Part shown: piece after piece, positions 25,676 to 33,132 of the stretch
How the letters are laid out: each line of letters starts with the position of its first letter
How positions within the stretch are numbered: position 1 is the stretch's first letter
DNA from: an uncultured Dysgonomonas sp.
GTDB lineage: Bacteria; Bacteroidota; Bacteroidia; Bacteroidales; Dysgonomonadaceae
Length of the DNA stretch: 64,000 bases
Reading direction: 5' to 3'
NCBI RefSeq assembly: GCF_934668725.1
Contig: NZ_CAKUOF010000003.1
Span: 248,001-312,000, forward strand
Notes under the pieces: generated by a model
Told to the model about the DNA's origin: nothing
The model's database searches: none
The model's input: the letters and a program-made list of their open reading frames with translations, nothing else
Program-made: the position numbers and the translations under genes

Positions 25676-26131
25676 TTATTTTTTATAAAACTTATATTTA
25701 GGATACTCTTTTTCAATGGCTTGAATTATATCCTCTCGTTTACTAATTATTTCAACAGACGAACTATCGAAAGCTACGATCTCAATTTCAGCAAGAGGAT
25801 GTTGCATTTCTACAATCTCATCGAGTGTACGGATTCCCTCTGAATATGGCAACTCATATTTCAGGGTTTCACCTAAAGAAATATGTTTGGGAATCGCAGA
25901 GAATACGCCCCAGATAAATTGTATTTCGTTAGTATTAACTATATCTAAAAACTCACTAGGTGATATAAAAAGATAGTCTTCTTCATAGTTTATTCTTTTA
26001 TCTGGACAATGATTACACTCGATATCTGTGATAAGAAAATTATAATCTTGTAAATATTCTTGTATTGGATTTAGAATAATGGACATATCTGTATAATACT
26101 CTAAACCTCTATTTATAATATATGTTTTCAT
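25676..26131 (-). CDS. Conserved hypothetical protein of the RtcB island
   Basis: 151 residues, no signal peptide or membrane span. I do not recognise the family with confidence. Visible features are a mixed alpha/beta pattern with ITDIECNHC near residue 35, EEDYLFISPSEFLDIV near 50-65, FIWGVFSAIPK near 73, and a basic C-terminal end (KEYPKYKFYKK). It is last in the minus-strand run that begins with tRNA-like RNA 3, 12 bases after the second RlaP gene, and so is probably co-expressed with both nucleotidyltransferases. Confidence 0.6.
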   Translation of the reverse strand: MKTYIINRGLEYYTDMSIILNPIQEYLQDYNFLITDIECNHCPDKRINYEEDYLFISPSEFLDIVNTNEIQFIWGVFSAIPKHISLGETLKYELPYSEGIRTLDEIVEMQHPLAEIEIVAFDSSSVEIISKREDIIQAIEKEYPKYKFYKK

Positions 26132-26143
26132 ATCTTCTTATCT

Positions 26144-27202
26144 TTATTTATACAATTCTTCTCTCATTTCTATCAATACCCTTTCAGCTAAATCCTTATC
26201 AGGTGCATCATGTAAAATAGACGTTAAACAATACGATTCTATACTCTCTATCAACTTATCAGCCATAGCCACTAAATCATCATAATCCATATTTCCGGAT
26301 TTTATATCAAGTAGCTGTTTTCTGTTTGGACGCTTTACATTCAATTTCTGATCTCGTAATATCTCTTCTGCCACTTGTAACAAGCGTATGGTGTGCATCA
26401 TATTCTTCGAATCATAATTCTTCCCATGATTTAAATTTGTCTGATAGCGATTATCATTGCGTTCTTCCACCCAATCCCAATATTCTTTGTATTCTTTGCA
26501 ATAGAGCGAATAAGCTTCCATATTCCAAAATAGGTAGGCAAGAGCTTGTTGTCCTTTAGGTATGGAGGATAGTGATACTTCGTTAGCAGTATCTTTCACA
26601 GCTATACCATGATAACCAAATTTATTTTCAGTATCATAAAATAGGGTATACATTCCTTTGGCATGAGAAATAGAACTAAGTCCACATTTTTCTTGTATAT
26701 ATGTGTGTTTGTCAAGCCATTCTTTTACAGGCACGGACTGATAACTATCCATTATATAACAAAAGTCCAATATCGTCTTGCGCTCTTTCTCCATCGGATT
26801 CACAATCTTCTTTTTATACCCTCTTGCCTTCCGTATCTGAGTTAGGGCATATCCCGCAAAAGTATCTTTACATAATTTAGACAAGAACATATCTATATGA
26901 AGCTTGTCCATCAATGGGTGTTTATATAATATACATTCTTCGGGAGAAGCCAATAGTTCAAGTAGGTTTGGATTGTTCTTGCAAAGCAACTCCACAAAAC
27001 GACCTAGCTCATAATACACCTCGTCATTAGTCTCATTACTTATCTGAGGTATATATTCCAATCCATAGAATTGATCTTTTGGTAGATAGAATACCCCTTT
27101 CAAGTCAGTATCCGACTGTGGAGTATCCAATCCGTATGCTTTGCTGCCACTTACACATTCAAAAAGTAGCAGCCCTTTATCCTTTATCTCTTGTATTGTC
27201 AT
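26144..27202 (-). CDS. RlaP-type DNA polymerase beta-like nucleotidyltransferase (second copy)
   Basis: 352 residues. The nucleotidyltransferase signature is SGSKAYGLDTPQSDTDLKGVFY (residues ~18-39): GS followed by DxD, here DTDLKG. Next come YELGRFVELLCKNNPNLLELLASPE and a helical C-terminal half (LAYLFWNMEAYSLYCKEYKEYWDWVEERN). This is the PF10127 family, called RlaP for its frequent genomic link to RNA ligases. A role in adding nucleotides to, or otherwise modifying, RNA ends before ligation is plausible. Its start overlaps the stop of the preceding RlaP gene by four bases (ATGA). Confidence 0.88.
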   Translation of the reverse strand: MTIQEIKDKGLLLFECVSGSKAYGLDTPQSDTDLKGVFYLPKDQFYGLEYIPQISNETNDEVYYELGRFVELLCKNNPNLLELLASPEECILYKHPLMDKLHIDMFLSKLCKDTFAGYALTQIRKARGYKKKIVNPMEKERKTILDFCYIMDSYQSVPVKEWLDKHTYIQEKCGLSSISHAKGMYTLFYDTENKFGYHGIAVKDTANEVSLSSIPKGQQALAYLFWNMEAYSLYCKEYKEYWDWVEERNDNRYQTNLNHGKNYDSKNMMHTIRLLQVAEEILRDQKLNVKRPNRKQLLDIKSGNMDYDDLVAMADKLIESIESYCLTSILHDAPDKDLAERVLIEMREELYK

Positions 27203-27948
27203 ATCCGTATCGTTTTTCTAAAAAATTCATCAGCTATTTTGGGGTCAAAGTCTCTCTTTGTTAGTTGCAAAGAAGCTTCCATACAATAATCAAATGTCCG
27301 ACCTATCCACGTTCTTATATCTTGATTTATCTCTATCAAATAACTTTCATTTGCTGTTGATTTCAATTCTATCAAAGATAAAACCTTTTTACGCAAATCA
27401 TCTGTCAATAAATCCATTAATGGAAATACACTCATCGGGGCTATTGTATTCTTTTCTACACACCACAAAGCAGCAAGTATTGGTCGAAGGACATAAAATA
27501 GTTTCTTTATTTTTATATCTTCTCTCTGTGCAGTTTCCATCGCTCCACGTGCTATACCCAGATAATGATGTATGTTGCTGCGAGGGCAAAAATAGCTTTG
27601 ACAAAGTGTCCATAGATCATCTTTGAATATGGCATCCTCTTTGTAAACCACAGGAGATTGCAACCACTCGAATGGTGTAGTGTTCGACTTAGTTGTCAGT
27701 TGTAGGACTTTTGATATATCCCAACCATATATATCTAATTCATCATTTATCGGAAAAGACAGATGATCTTTTTTCGGATGTATTGTCAGATAATCATTTA
27801 ATGAGCGAGTATATATAAACCGCACATCATAATCGCTATCAGGTGAAGGAAATCCCCATGCACGACTACCGGACTCACAAGAATAAAGTATTTTTATTCC
27901 GTAGGCTTTTTCTATTTCAGTTAGTTTTTGTTGTATAGTTGTTTTCAT
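27199..27948 (-). CDS. RlaP-type nucleotidyltransferase (first copy)
   Basis: 249 residues. Signature: SCESGSRAWGFPSPDSDYDVRFIYTR (residues ~22-48) with GS and DSDYD as the metal-binding Asp pair, then INDELDIYGWDISKVLQLTTKSNTTPFEWLQSPVVY near 70-108, typical of PF10127. It is shorter than the second copy, lacking its C-terminal extension. Two tandem RlaP paralogues of different size suggest separate substrates or sequential steps. The start overlaps the preceding gene's stop by one base. Confidence 0.9.
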   Translation of the reverse strand: MKTTIQQKLTEIEKAYGIKILYSCESGSRAWGFPSPDSDYDVRFIYTRSLNDYLTIHPKKDHLSFPINDELDIYGWDISKVLQLTTKSNTTPFEWLQSPVVYKEDAIFKDDLWTLCQSYFCPRSNIHHYLGIARGAMETAQREDIKIKKLFYVLRPILAALWCVEKNTIAPMSVFPLMDLLTDDLRKKVLSLIELKSTANESYLIEINQDIRTWIGRTFDYCMEASLQLTKRDFDPKIADEFFRKTIRI

Positions 27949-28421
27949 TATTTACTTTCCAATTCATCTATAAATGCTTTGAACTTACTTAGCGCATATT
28001 CTTCTCTTTTTATTCCTGTTAACTCTTCCAATTCATCATACAGGAAAAAGAAGTTAAGATGCTTACTTAAGTAATATGATGTATTGTAAATTACCTCAGT
28101 CAATAGATATATCGTTTCGTCTAATATTAAAGGATTATTGATTGAGGCTTTAATATGATAAATTAAATAAAAATCAAGAAGGTCTTTTTTATTAATATTT
28201 GAGTCTATGTTTAAATCGTCAATTACTTTTTTGAAGTAATTATCAATGTTCCAACTATCATTATCCTCTAATCCAGCCAATATGTATAGATTTTCAGAAG
28301 AATATCCATTTTTTATAAGGAGTAAGGTCCAATCAATGATATCGGAACCATTGCTATAGCCATCTATTATTTGCTTTGCTAACAATAGATTAGTCTCTGT
28401 CTGCAAATCTAACTTTTTCAT
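27948..28421 (-). CDS. Hypothetical helical protein of the RtcB island
   Basis: 157 residues, acidic, predicted helical throughout (TETNLLLAKQIIDGY, DIIDWTLLLIKNGY, DLLDFYLIYHIKAS, EELTGIKREEYALSKFKAFIDELES). No signal peptide, metal motif or known domain that I recognise. It is the first protein gene after tRNA-like RNA 3, beginning 15 bases beyond the RNA's 3' end, and is translationally linked to the first RlaP gene. The position suggests a partner of the nucleotidyltransferases or the RNA. Confidence 0.6.
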   Translation of the reverse strand: MKKLDLQTETNLLLAKQIIDGYSNGSDIIDWTLLLIKNGYSSENLYILAGLEDNDSWNIDNYFKKVIDDLNIDSNINKKDLLDFYLIYHIKASINNPLILDETIYLLTEVIYNTSYYLSKHLNFFFLYDELEELTGIKREEYALSKFKAFIDELESK

Positions 28422-28436
28422 AATCTTTTATTTTAG

Positions 28437-28638
28437 TACCCTTGATGAGATTCGAACTCACATTTTTCTTTCGAAGCAGTACGGCTCTAAATGCGCTTCC
28501 CTACTTACAAATTAATGCTTTCGGTGCATCTGCAAATTCTACCCGCAACAACGTGAAGTCAAGAAACGGGGATATCCGTACACTCTACGGCTCGTTCAAA
28601 ACTTTTTCCGTAGGCTTTTCCTTTTAAACTACAAGGGC
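28437..28638 (-). ncRNA. tRNA-like RNA 3 with a large structured insertion
   Basis: On the minus strand: acceptor GCCCTTG (28632-28638) pairs with CAAGGGT (28438-28444, one G-U pair); D arm GTTT/AAGC with GG in its loop; T arm GTGAG-TTCGAAT-CTCAT (28445-28461). The ~125 bases between D and T arms form extra structure: TACGG and CCGTA occur twice each in alternating order, allowing either two local hairpins or a long-range pairing, and ATGC-N7-GCAT forms another hairpin. No CCA is encoded. It lies directly behind promoter/operator copy 1 and at the head of the RlaP operon. Confidence 0.7.
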
Positions 28639-28659
28639 ATGATGTTAATGATCTCTTTG

Positions 28660-28705
28660 TTTGATGATACAAAGTAAAATATAGGATGCGCAGTATTTTT
28701 GCGTA
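28660..28705 (-). promoter_or_regulatory. Island promoter/operator copy 1 (tRNA-like RNA 3 / RlaP operon)
   Basis: + strand reading: TTTGATGATACAAAG (28660-28674), 12 bases, then TGCGCA-N7-TGCGTA (28687-28705). Same layout as copies at 25617 and 24230. Minus-strand transcription would begin about 25 bases before tRNA-like RNA 3. The operator also overlaps the divergent promoter of the WYL gene. Confidence 0.85.
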
Positions 28706-28730
28706 ATAAAATATATTTTGATTATTTTTG
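28698..28730 (+). promoter_or_regulatory. Promoter of the divergent WYL regulator gene
   Basis: TTTG (28698-28701) and TATTTTTG (28723-28730) are separated by 21 bases, a full match to the Bacteroidetes -33/-7 consensus. The -33 box lies inside the TGCGTA-type operator (28687-28705), so the regulator that binds there would also affect this promoter. The start codon follows at 28760. Confidence 0.7.
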
Positions 28731-28759
28731 AGAAAAATATTTAGAATCAATAATATACC

Positions 28760-29776
28760 ATGCCAGTAAACCGTAACGCCCTCATCCGCTATAAAACAAT
28801 AGATACCTGTCTACGTAATAAATACAGACAGTGGACACTTGAAGATCTGATAGATGCTTGTTCCGATGCACTATACGAGTATGAAGGAATAGACAAAGGT
28901 ATCAGCAAACGTACTGTGCAAATGGATATACAAATGATGCGCAGTGAGAAATTGGGTTATAATGCTCCTATTGTTGTATATGACAATAAGTACTATAAAT
29001 ACGAAGATGAGGAATATAGTATAACCAACACACCACTATCAGAACAAGACTTGAAAACAATGTCTGAAGCTGTTGAGGTTCTGCGCCAATTCAAAGGTTT
29101 CTCTTATTTTTCAGGTATGGGCGATATCGTTAGCCGATTGGAAGATCATGTAACTTCGGCAAAACAGAAAACTATACCTGTTATAGATTTTGAGAAAAAT
29201 GAAAGCCTAAAAGGATTGGATTATCTTGATACTATTTATCATGCTATTGTCAATAAACAAGCGCTAAGTCTGAAATATCGTTCATTCAAAGCCCGGTCAG
29301 CAAATACATTCTTATTCTATCCATACTTACTAAAAGAGTATCGCAATCGATGGTTTGTATTTGGTCGTCGAAAAGGAAATCTGATTAATCTCGCATTGGA
29401 CAGGATACATAGTGTAGAGATAGCTGAAAAAGAAAGATTTGTAGAAAATAATTTATTCGATCCTCAGACTTTCTTTGACGATTTGGTTGGGGTGACCAAG
29501 AATGTAGGGATGAAAGCCGAATCTGTCCGTTTTTGGGTAAATAAGGAAAATGCACCTTATGTGGAAACAAAACCTTTTCATAAAAGCCAGAAAATAGTGG
29601 AGGAACATGAAGACGGTTCTAAAGTATTCGAGATTAATGTAGTTATCAATCAGGAATTACAAAGGGAGTTCTTTGGATATGCTGATACTATAAGAATATT
29701 ATCCCCGCAATCTTTAGTCGATTTTATGGGATGGAAATTTAGGTTGGCCAAAGAAAGATATGAAGAAGATATATAA
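28760..29776 (+). CDS. WYL domain transcriptional regulator of the RtcB island
   Basis: 338 residues. N-terminal winged-HTH region (IRYKTIDTCLRNKYRQWTLEDLIDACSDALYEYEG, then GISKRTVQMDIQMMRSEKLG, residues ~8-75); a central linker; WYL domain from about residue 155 (YHAIVNKQALSLKYRSFKAR to FYPYLLKEYRNRWFVFGRRKGNLINLALDRIHSVEI); and a C-terminal WCX-like part (VRFWVNKENAPYVETKPFHKSQK). WYL domains can bind nucleic-acid-derived ligands, which suits a sensor of RNA damage. It is divergent from the tRNA-like/RlaP operon and its promoter overlaps the shared operator, so it is the likely regulator of all three island promoters (inference). Confidence 0.92.
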   Translation: MPVNRNALIRYKTIDTCLRNKYRQWTLEDLIDACSDALYEYEGIDKGISKRTVQMDIQMMRSEKLGYNAPIVVYDNKYYKYEDEEYSITNTPLSEQDLKTMSEAVEVLRQFKGFSYFSGMGDIVSRLEDHVTSAKQKTIPVIDFEKNESLKGLDYLDTIYHAIVNKQALSLKYRSFKARSANTFLFYPYLLKEYRNRWFVFGRRKGNLINLALDRIHSVEIAEKERFVENNLFDPQTFFDDLVGVTKNVGMKAESVRFWVNKENAPYVETKPFHKSQKIVEEHEDGSKVFEINVVINQELQREFFGYADTIRILSPQSLVDFMGWKFRLAKERYEEDI

Positions 29777-29907
29777 TCTACAGAATTAGTAATAAATATT
29801 TTACTATAGTTTATCTGAAAATTTTGATGCTTATGGAAATAAGGCTATGAATGAAAAACTAGACCTCTAGGGGGAAATATTTAGAAGCAAATCGCCCATT
29901 TTTATTA

Positions 29908-29949
29908 ATATTTATTTGATAATATTATCTAAAATTATCAAATAAATAT
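29908..29949. repeat. 16-bp perfect AT-rich inverted repeat
   Basis: Arms 29908-29923 and 29934-29949 are exact reverse complements around a 10-base loop; core sequence TTTGATAAT/ATTATCAAA. It could end the WYL transcript (about 130 bases after its stop) or be a recombination-site feature near the mobile island. Confidence 0.6.
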
Positions 29950-30101
29950 ATCTCTAAAAAGCTTTCAATTAACCAATATTTACATTTATCGTAGTTAACT
30001 TATAGCAAAGCTACTCCGATCATCTCCTTAGTTACGTTACTAATTCGTTACTAGCTTATTATGAAAACCTCTTGAATCCCTCTTCTGAAAAGAGATACAG
30101 A

Positions 30102-30130
30102 CTCAGGGTTCGAATCCGTTATTGATCACC
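30102..30130 (+). other. tRNA 3'-end-like remnant at the edge of the mobile island
   Basis: AGGGTTCGAATCC looks like a tRNA T-arm, but the stem pairs only partly and no matching acceptor, D or anticodon arm lies upstream. Together with the terminator downstream and the tyrosine recombinase gene that follows, this resembles an attachment-site remnant. The intact tRNA gene was not found in the window. Confidence 0.35.
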
Positions 30131-30194
30131 CTATTCTTAAATTATTGAATATGAGCTAGGTATAATATTATATAAATTTAGGAATATAAAAAAC

Positions 30195-30228
30195 AAAACA
30201 CTGTTATTTGATTGAATAACAGTGTTTT
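30195..30228 (+). terminator. Intrinsic terminator before the integrase
   Basis: A 14-bp perfect stem (AAAACACTGTTATT, AATAACAGTGTTTT) around a 6-base loop, followed by ATTTTTAT. It may have belonged to a tRNA transcript now disrupted at this site. Confidence 0.75.
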
Positions 30229-30356
30229 ATTTTTATACAATCAGATAAAAGAGGGTAGATTTGTTACAAAAAACGACTCTTTTTACAATAGATTCTCGAG
30301 GTACTTTTTCTTGTATATATCTCACAAAATCAATCATAAAATACAAACTAAATAGA

Positions 30357-31565
30357 ATGAACAATAGATATAGAGTCCTATTTTTTATAAAGAAAAATGA
30401 ACCTAAAAAAAATGGATACTCTACTATAATGATCCGGATAACCTTTAATAAGGAGAGAGTACAATTCAGTAGCGGTTTAGAGGTGAATCCTACTATATGG
30501 AATCAGAAGGCAGAGAGGGTACTTGGAAAAAAGCAAATAGCGAATCAAATAAATAACCGTTTGGATATAATAAGGACAAAACTATTCACCTCTTATTTAG
30601 ATGCATCAAATAAAGGGAAATTAATATCTGCTAAGTATCTAAAGAACGCTTTTCTTGGGATAGATGATTCCAGAGAATTAATGTTGGTCTATCAGTTTAA
30701 GAAACAACTGAAATTTTTTAAGACCAAGACTGGCTTTAGACTTGAACAAAAAACTCTAGATCGCTATGAATTAACATTAAGTAGAGTTATTGAATTTATG
30801 AAGAGTGAACTTGGCACAGATGACATTCATATACAAAAGATAGACTTGTATTTTATAGAGCGATTTTATTTCTTCATTCGAGAAAAATACAGTTGCACCA
30901 ACAATACAGCTATAAAATATGTACAACGTCTGGCATTCATTGTAAACTATACCTGTAAAATAGGATTAATAGATAAAAATCCATTTTTACTGTTCAATTA
31001 TCGATTGAATAAAACTAGTCCAATATATTTAAATGAAGATGAAATTAATAGAATTTGGTGTAAAAAATTTCTCAGCAGGAGATTAGAGCAAATCAGAGAC
31101 TATTTTATATTCAGCTGCTACACCGGGTTATCATTCATTGATATGTGTTCGTTAAAAAGTGAGGATATAAAGGTTGGTCCAGATAAAAGATTATGGATTA
31201 TGATATTGAGACAGAAGACAGGTCTGGAGTCGAATATACCATTGTTGAAAGTCCCTCTTGAAATCATAAAAAAATACGAAAAAGAGAATCCCTCTAATAA
31301 GAACTTATTTCCGATAAAGAGTAATCAAAAGACCAATGAATATTTGAAGGAAATTGCCGATTTGTGTAATATTAAGAAAAATGTGACTTTTCGAGTATCT
31401 AGACACACATTTGCCACTTTGGCAATCAGTAATGGTGCATCCATTGAAGCAGTAAGCCAGATGCTTGGACACACTAATGTCAAGACAACTCAGATTTATG
31501 CTCAAATAACAAACACTAAAATAAGCAAGGAAATGGCAATTTTGGAGGCACAGTTGTCGAATTAA
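30357..31565 (+). CDS. Tyrosine recombinase / phage integrase family
   Basis: 402 residues from the ATG at 30357; a TTG 96 bases upstream would add residues without domain similarity. It has an Arm-DNA-binding-like start (YRVLFFIKKNEPKKNGYSTIMIRIT), a SAM-like core-binding domain (~100-200) and a catalytic domain with RVSRHTFATLAISNG (H-x-x-R box region), LGHTNVKTTQIYAQ with the nucleophilic Tyr. The first catalytic Arg position reads CYTGLSFIDM rather than TGLR, as in many Bacteroidetes transposon integrases. It lies beside a tRNA-end remnant and opens the mobile island. Confidence 0.9.
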   Translation: MNNRYRVLFFIKKNEPKKNGYSTIMIRITFNKERVQFSSGLEVNPTIWNQKAERVLGKKQIANQINNRLDIIRTKLFTSYLDASNKGKLISAKYLKNAFLGIDDSRELMLVYQFKKQLKFFKTKTGFRLEQKTLDRYELTLSRVIEFMKSELGTDDIHIQKIDLYFIERFYFFIREKYSCTNNTAIKYVQRLAFIVNYTCKIGLIDKNPFLLFNYRLNKTSPIYLNEDEINRIWCKKFLSRRLEQIRDYFIFSCYTGLSFIDMCSLKSEDIKVGPDKRLWIMILRQKTGLESNIPLLKVPLEIIKKYEKENPSNKNLFPIKSNQKTNEYLKEIADLCNIKKNVTFRVSRHTFATLAISNGASIEAVSQMLGHTNVKTTQIYAQITNTKISKEMAILEAQLSN

Positions 31566-31572
31566 ATCGTGA

Positions 31573-32118
31573 CTATTTCAGATTAATATTTTGCAAACTT
31601 TTCCCTTTCAGAATAGCTTTCAGAATATTCTTTCGCACAGATCTGATAGCCGGACATAACTCCCCTTCCATCATCTCAAGAGTAGTTTTTAACTCTTGGT
31701 TTAACTCTGGAATAGTACGACAGAGTTCGTAGGCTATTTTCATACAGAGAGATTGAACACCCGGTAATTCTTTAACTGAGAGCATTCGCTCCAGACAGAA
31801 ATCCAGAAAATTAACCCTCGGAGGATCTGCTAGCGGCTGTTTATAAAGCAAATTAAGGACAACCCTCCGTTTACCTCCATGCTCACATACCATCACTTCG
31901 TCAATAAGCTCATCTTGCTTTTGATACAGCCATTTATTAGCTTCTGGAGAAAAATGAGTGAAAATCCAAGCCGCATGATATCCTATTTTTTCATCTTCTC
32001 CCATCATTAAGTTATACAATTCTTGTTTTCGTTTGTTACTTTGTTGGGTTAACCGAAGTATCTCATGGATATCATCCATACCAATTCGTTCCGATAATTT
32101 AGCTTTAAAATTTATCAT
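31573..32118 (-). CDS. HEAT-like helical protein, DNA-element associated
   Basis: 181 residues, no signal. Predicted alpha-helical with the pattern IGYHAAWIFTHFSPEANKWL, DELIDEVMVCEHGGKRRVVLNLL, FCLERMLSVKELPGVQSLCMKIAYELCRTIPEL, resembling HEAT/Arm repeats found in DNA glycosylase AlkD-like or adaptor proteins. I do not recognise a named family. It overlaps the RhuM-Doc gene by one base (TAATG), so the two are translationally coupled and may function as a pair. Confidence 0.6.
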   Translation of the reverse strand: MINFKAKLSERIGMDDIHEILRLTQQSNKRKQELYNLMMGEDEKIGYHAAWIFTHFSPEANKWLYQKQDELIDEVMVCEHGGKRRVVLNLLYKQPLADPPRVNFLDFCLERMLSVKELPGVQSLCMKIAYELCRTIPELNQELKTTLEMMEGELCPAIRSVRKNILKAILKGKSLQNINLK

Positions 32119-33122
32119 TAATTATTCTGGTTTATCAGATTCACAATAACCTTTACCATAATATCTTTCTCTTCTGTCCGACTTTCCGCAATCATCAAAG
32201 TAAGTGCAACAAGCGTATTGTTTTCAATAAGCCTTGTGCTATCACTTTTATACAAAATGCCGTTTTTCTCTAAAAACCAAAGGAATAAGAATGCTGCAAT
32301 TCGCTTATTCCCATCACTAAATGAATGATTTTTAGTCACTAGGTACAGTAGCATAGCTGCTTTTTCTTCTATACTGGGATATAATTCTTCTCCTCCAAAT
32401 GTTTGATAGATGGTACTGATTGAGCTTTTGAAAGACTGATCTTTCTCATTTCCGAACAAACCTCCACTTCCAAACTTATCTCTCAATAGATAGATAGCTT
32501 CCATCGCATTGTCATAATTCGCTCTGAAAGGTTCATCGACTGTCGTTTTTTCAATCTCAAGTTTTTGATAATCGTATCTATCTAAAGTATCTAAAGCGTA
32601 GGCATAATCGGCTATGACCTTTAATAAGCCTGTCGCTTCATCAGCAGATAGTACTTTAGAGTCTATTACGTTGGAGAGCAATTTAACTGTTTTCTTCAAA
32701 TCTTCCAGCTGTTCTGCCTTTGCATATTGATTTACAGCATAGCCTTTGATCAGGTATTCTTTCAGAACACTATTTGCCCAGATGCGGAATTGGGTACCTC
32801 TTTGAGATTTAACACGGTAGCCAACCGATATTATTACATCAAGGCTGTAATGTTCTATATTTCTTTTTACAGATCTGTTACCTTCTTGACGAACTGTCAA
32901 GTATTCTTTGACAGTTGCTTTTTTATCAAGCTCACCCTCCTTGAATACATTATTTATATGCAGACTAATATTTTGCTTTGTAGACTGAAATAAATCTATC
33001 AACTGTGCTTGTGATAACCAAACAGTTTCATTTTCAAGTTTTACATCTAACTGGGTTCTGCCGTCAGGTGTTTGATAAATTATAATTTGGCTATTGCCAA
33101 TCTTTAGTTTTTCTTTATTCAT
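32118..33122 (-). CDS. RhuM-family protein fused to Fic/Doc domain
   Basis: 334 residues. The N-terminal half is RhuM (virulence-associated DNA-binding family): IIIYQTPDGRTQLDVKLENETVWLSQAQLIDLFQ, SVKRNIEHYSLDVIISVGYRVKSQRGTQFRIWANSVLKEYLIKGY (to ~residue 130). The C-terminal half holds a Doc-type Fic motif HSFSDGNKR at 266-274 in a helical bundle. Doc/Fic enzymes phosphorylate or AMPylate proteins; the NKR ending points to the Doc branch. Common on mobile elements; possible defence or toxin role. The coupled HEAT-like protein downstream is a candidate partner. Confidence 0.88.
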   Translation of the reverse strand: MNKEKLKIGNSQIIIYQTPDGRTQLDVKLENETVWLSQAQLIDLFQSTKQNISLHINNVFKEGELDKKATVKEYLTVRQEGNRSVKRNIEHYSLDVIISVGYRVKSQRGTQFRIWANSVLKEYLIKGYAVNQYAKAEQLEDLKKTVKLLSNVIDSKVLSADEATGLLKVIADYAYALDTLDRYDYQKLEIEKTTVDEPFRANYDNAMEAIYLLRDKFGSGGLFGNEKDQSFKSSISTIYQTFGGEELYPSIEEKAAMLLYLVTKNHSFSDGNKRIAAFLFLWFLEKNGILYKSDSTRLIENNTLVALTLMIAESRTEEKDIMVKVIVNLINQNN

Positions 33123-33132
33123 AATATTTTAT

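Larger units (their letters stand above)
29777..30356. other. Intergenic region with inverted repeat, tRNA-end remnant and terminator
   Basis: 580 bases. Contents: a 16-bp perfect inverted repeat (29908-29923 with 29934-29949); a tRNA 3'-end-like stretch around 30102-30130; a strong terminator at 30195-30228; then the leader of the integrase gene. No protein gene is supported in this stretch. Confidence 0.5.

Noticed and set aside
28437..28638. tmRNA or circularly permuted tmRNA
   Set aside because: No proteolysis tag frame and no GGGGCUG/pseudoknot pattern; acceptor and D arm do not match tmRNA. It is only a tRNA-like fold with an insertion.
30261..30356. Extended N-terminus of the first integrase from a TTG start
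   Set aside because: The added residues do not match any integrase pattern, while the ATG at 30357 begins the Arm-binding region.
31573..32118. Classical antitoxin for the Doc domain
   Set aside because: A Phd-type antitoxin is much smaller with an N-terminal DNA-binding fold; this protein is HEAT-like, so only a partner role was noted.
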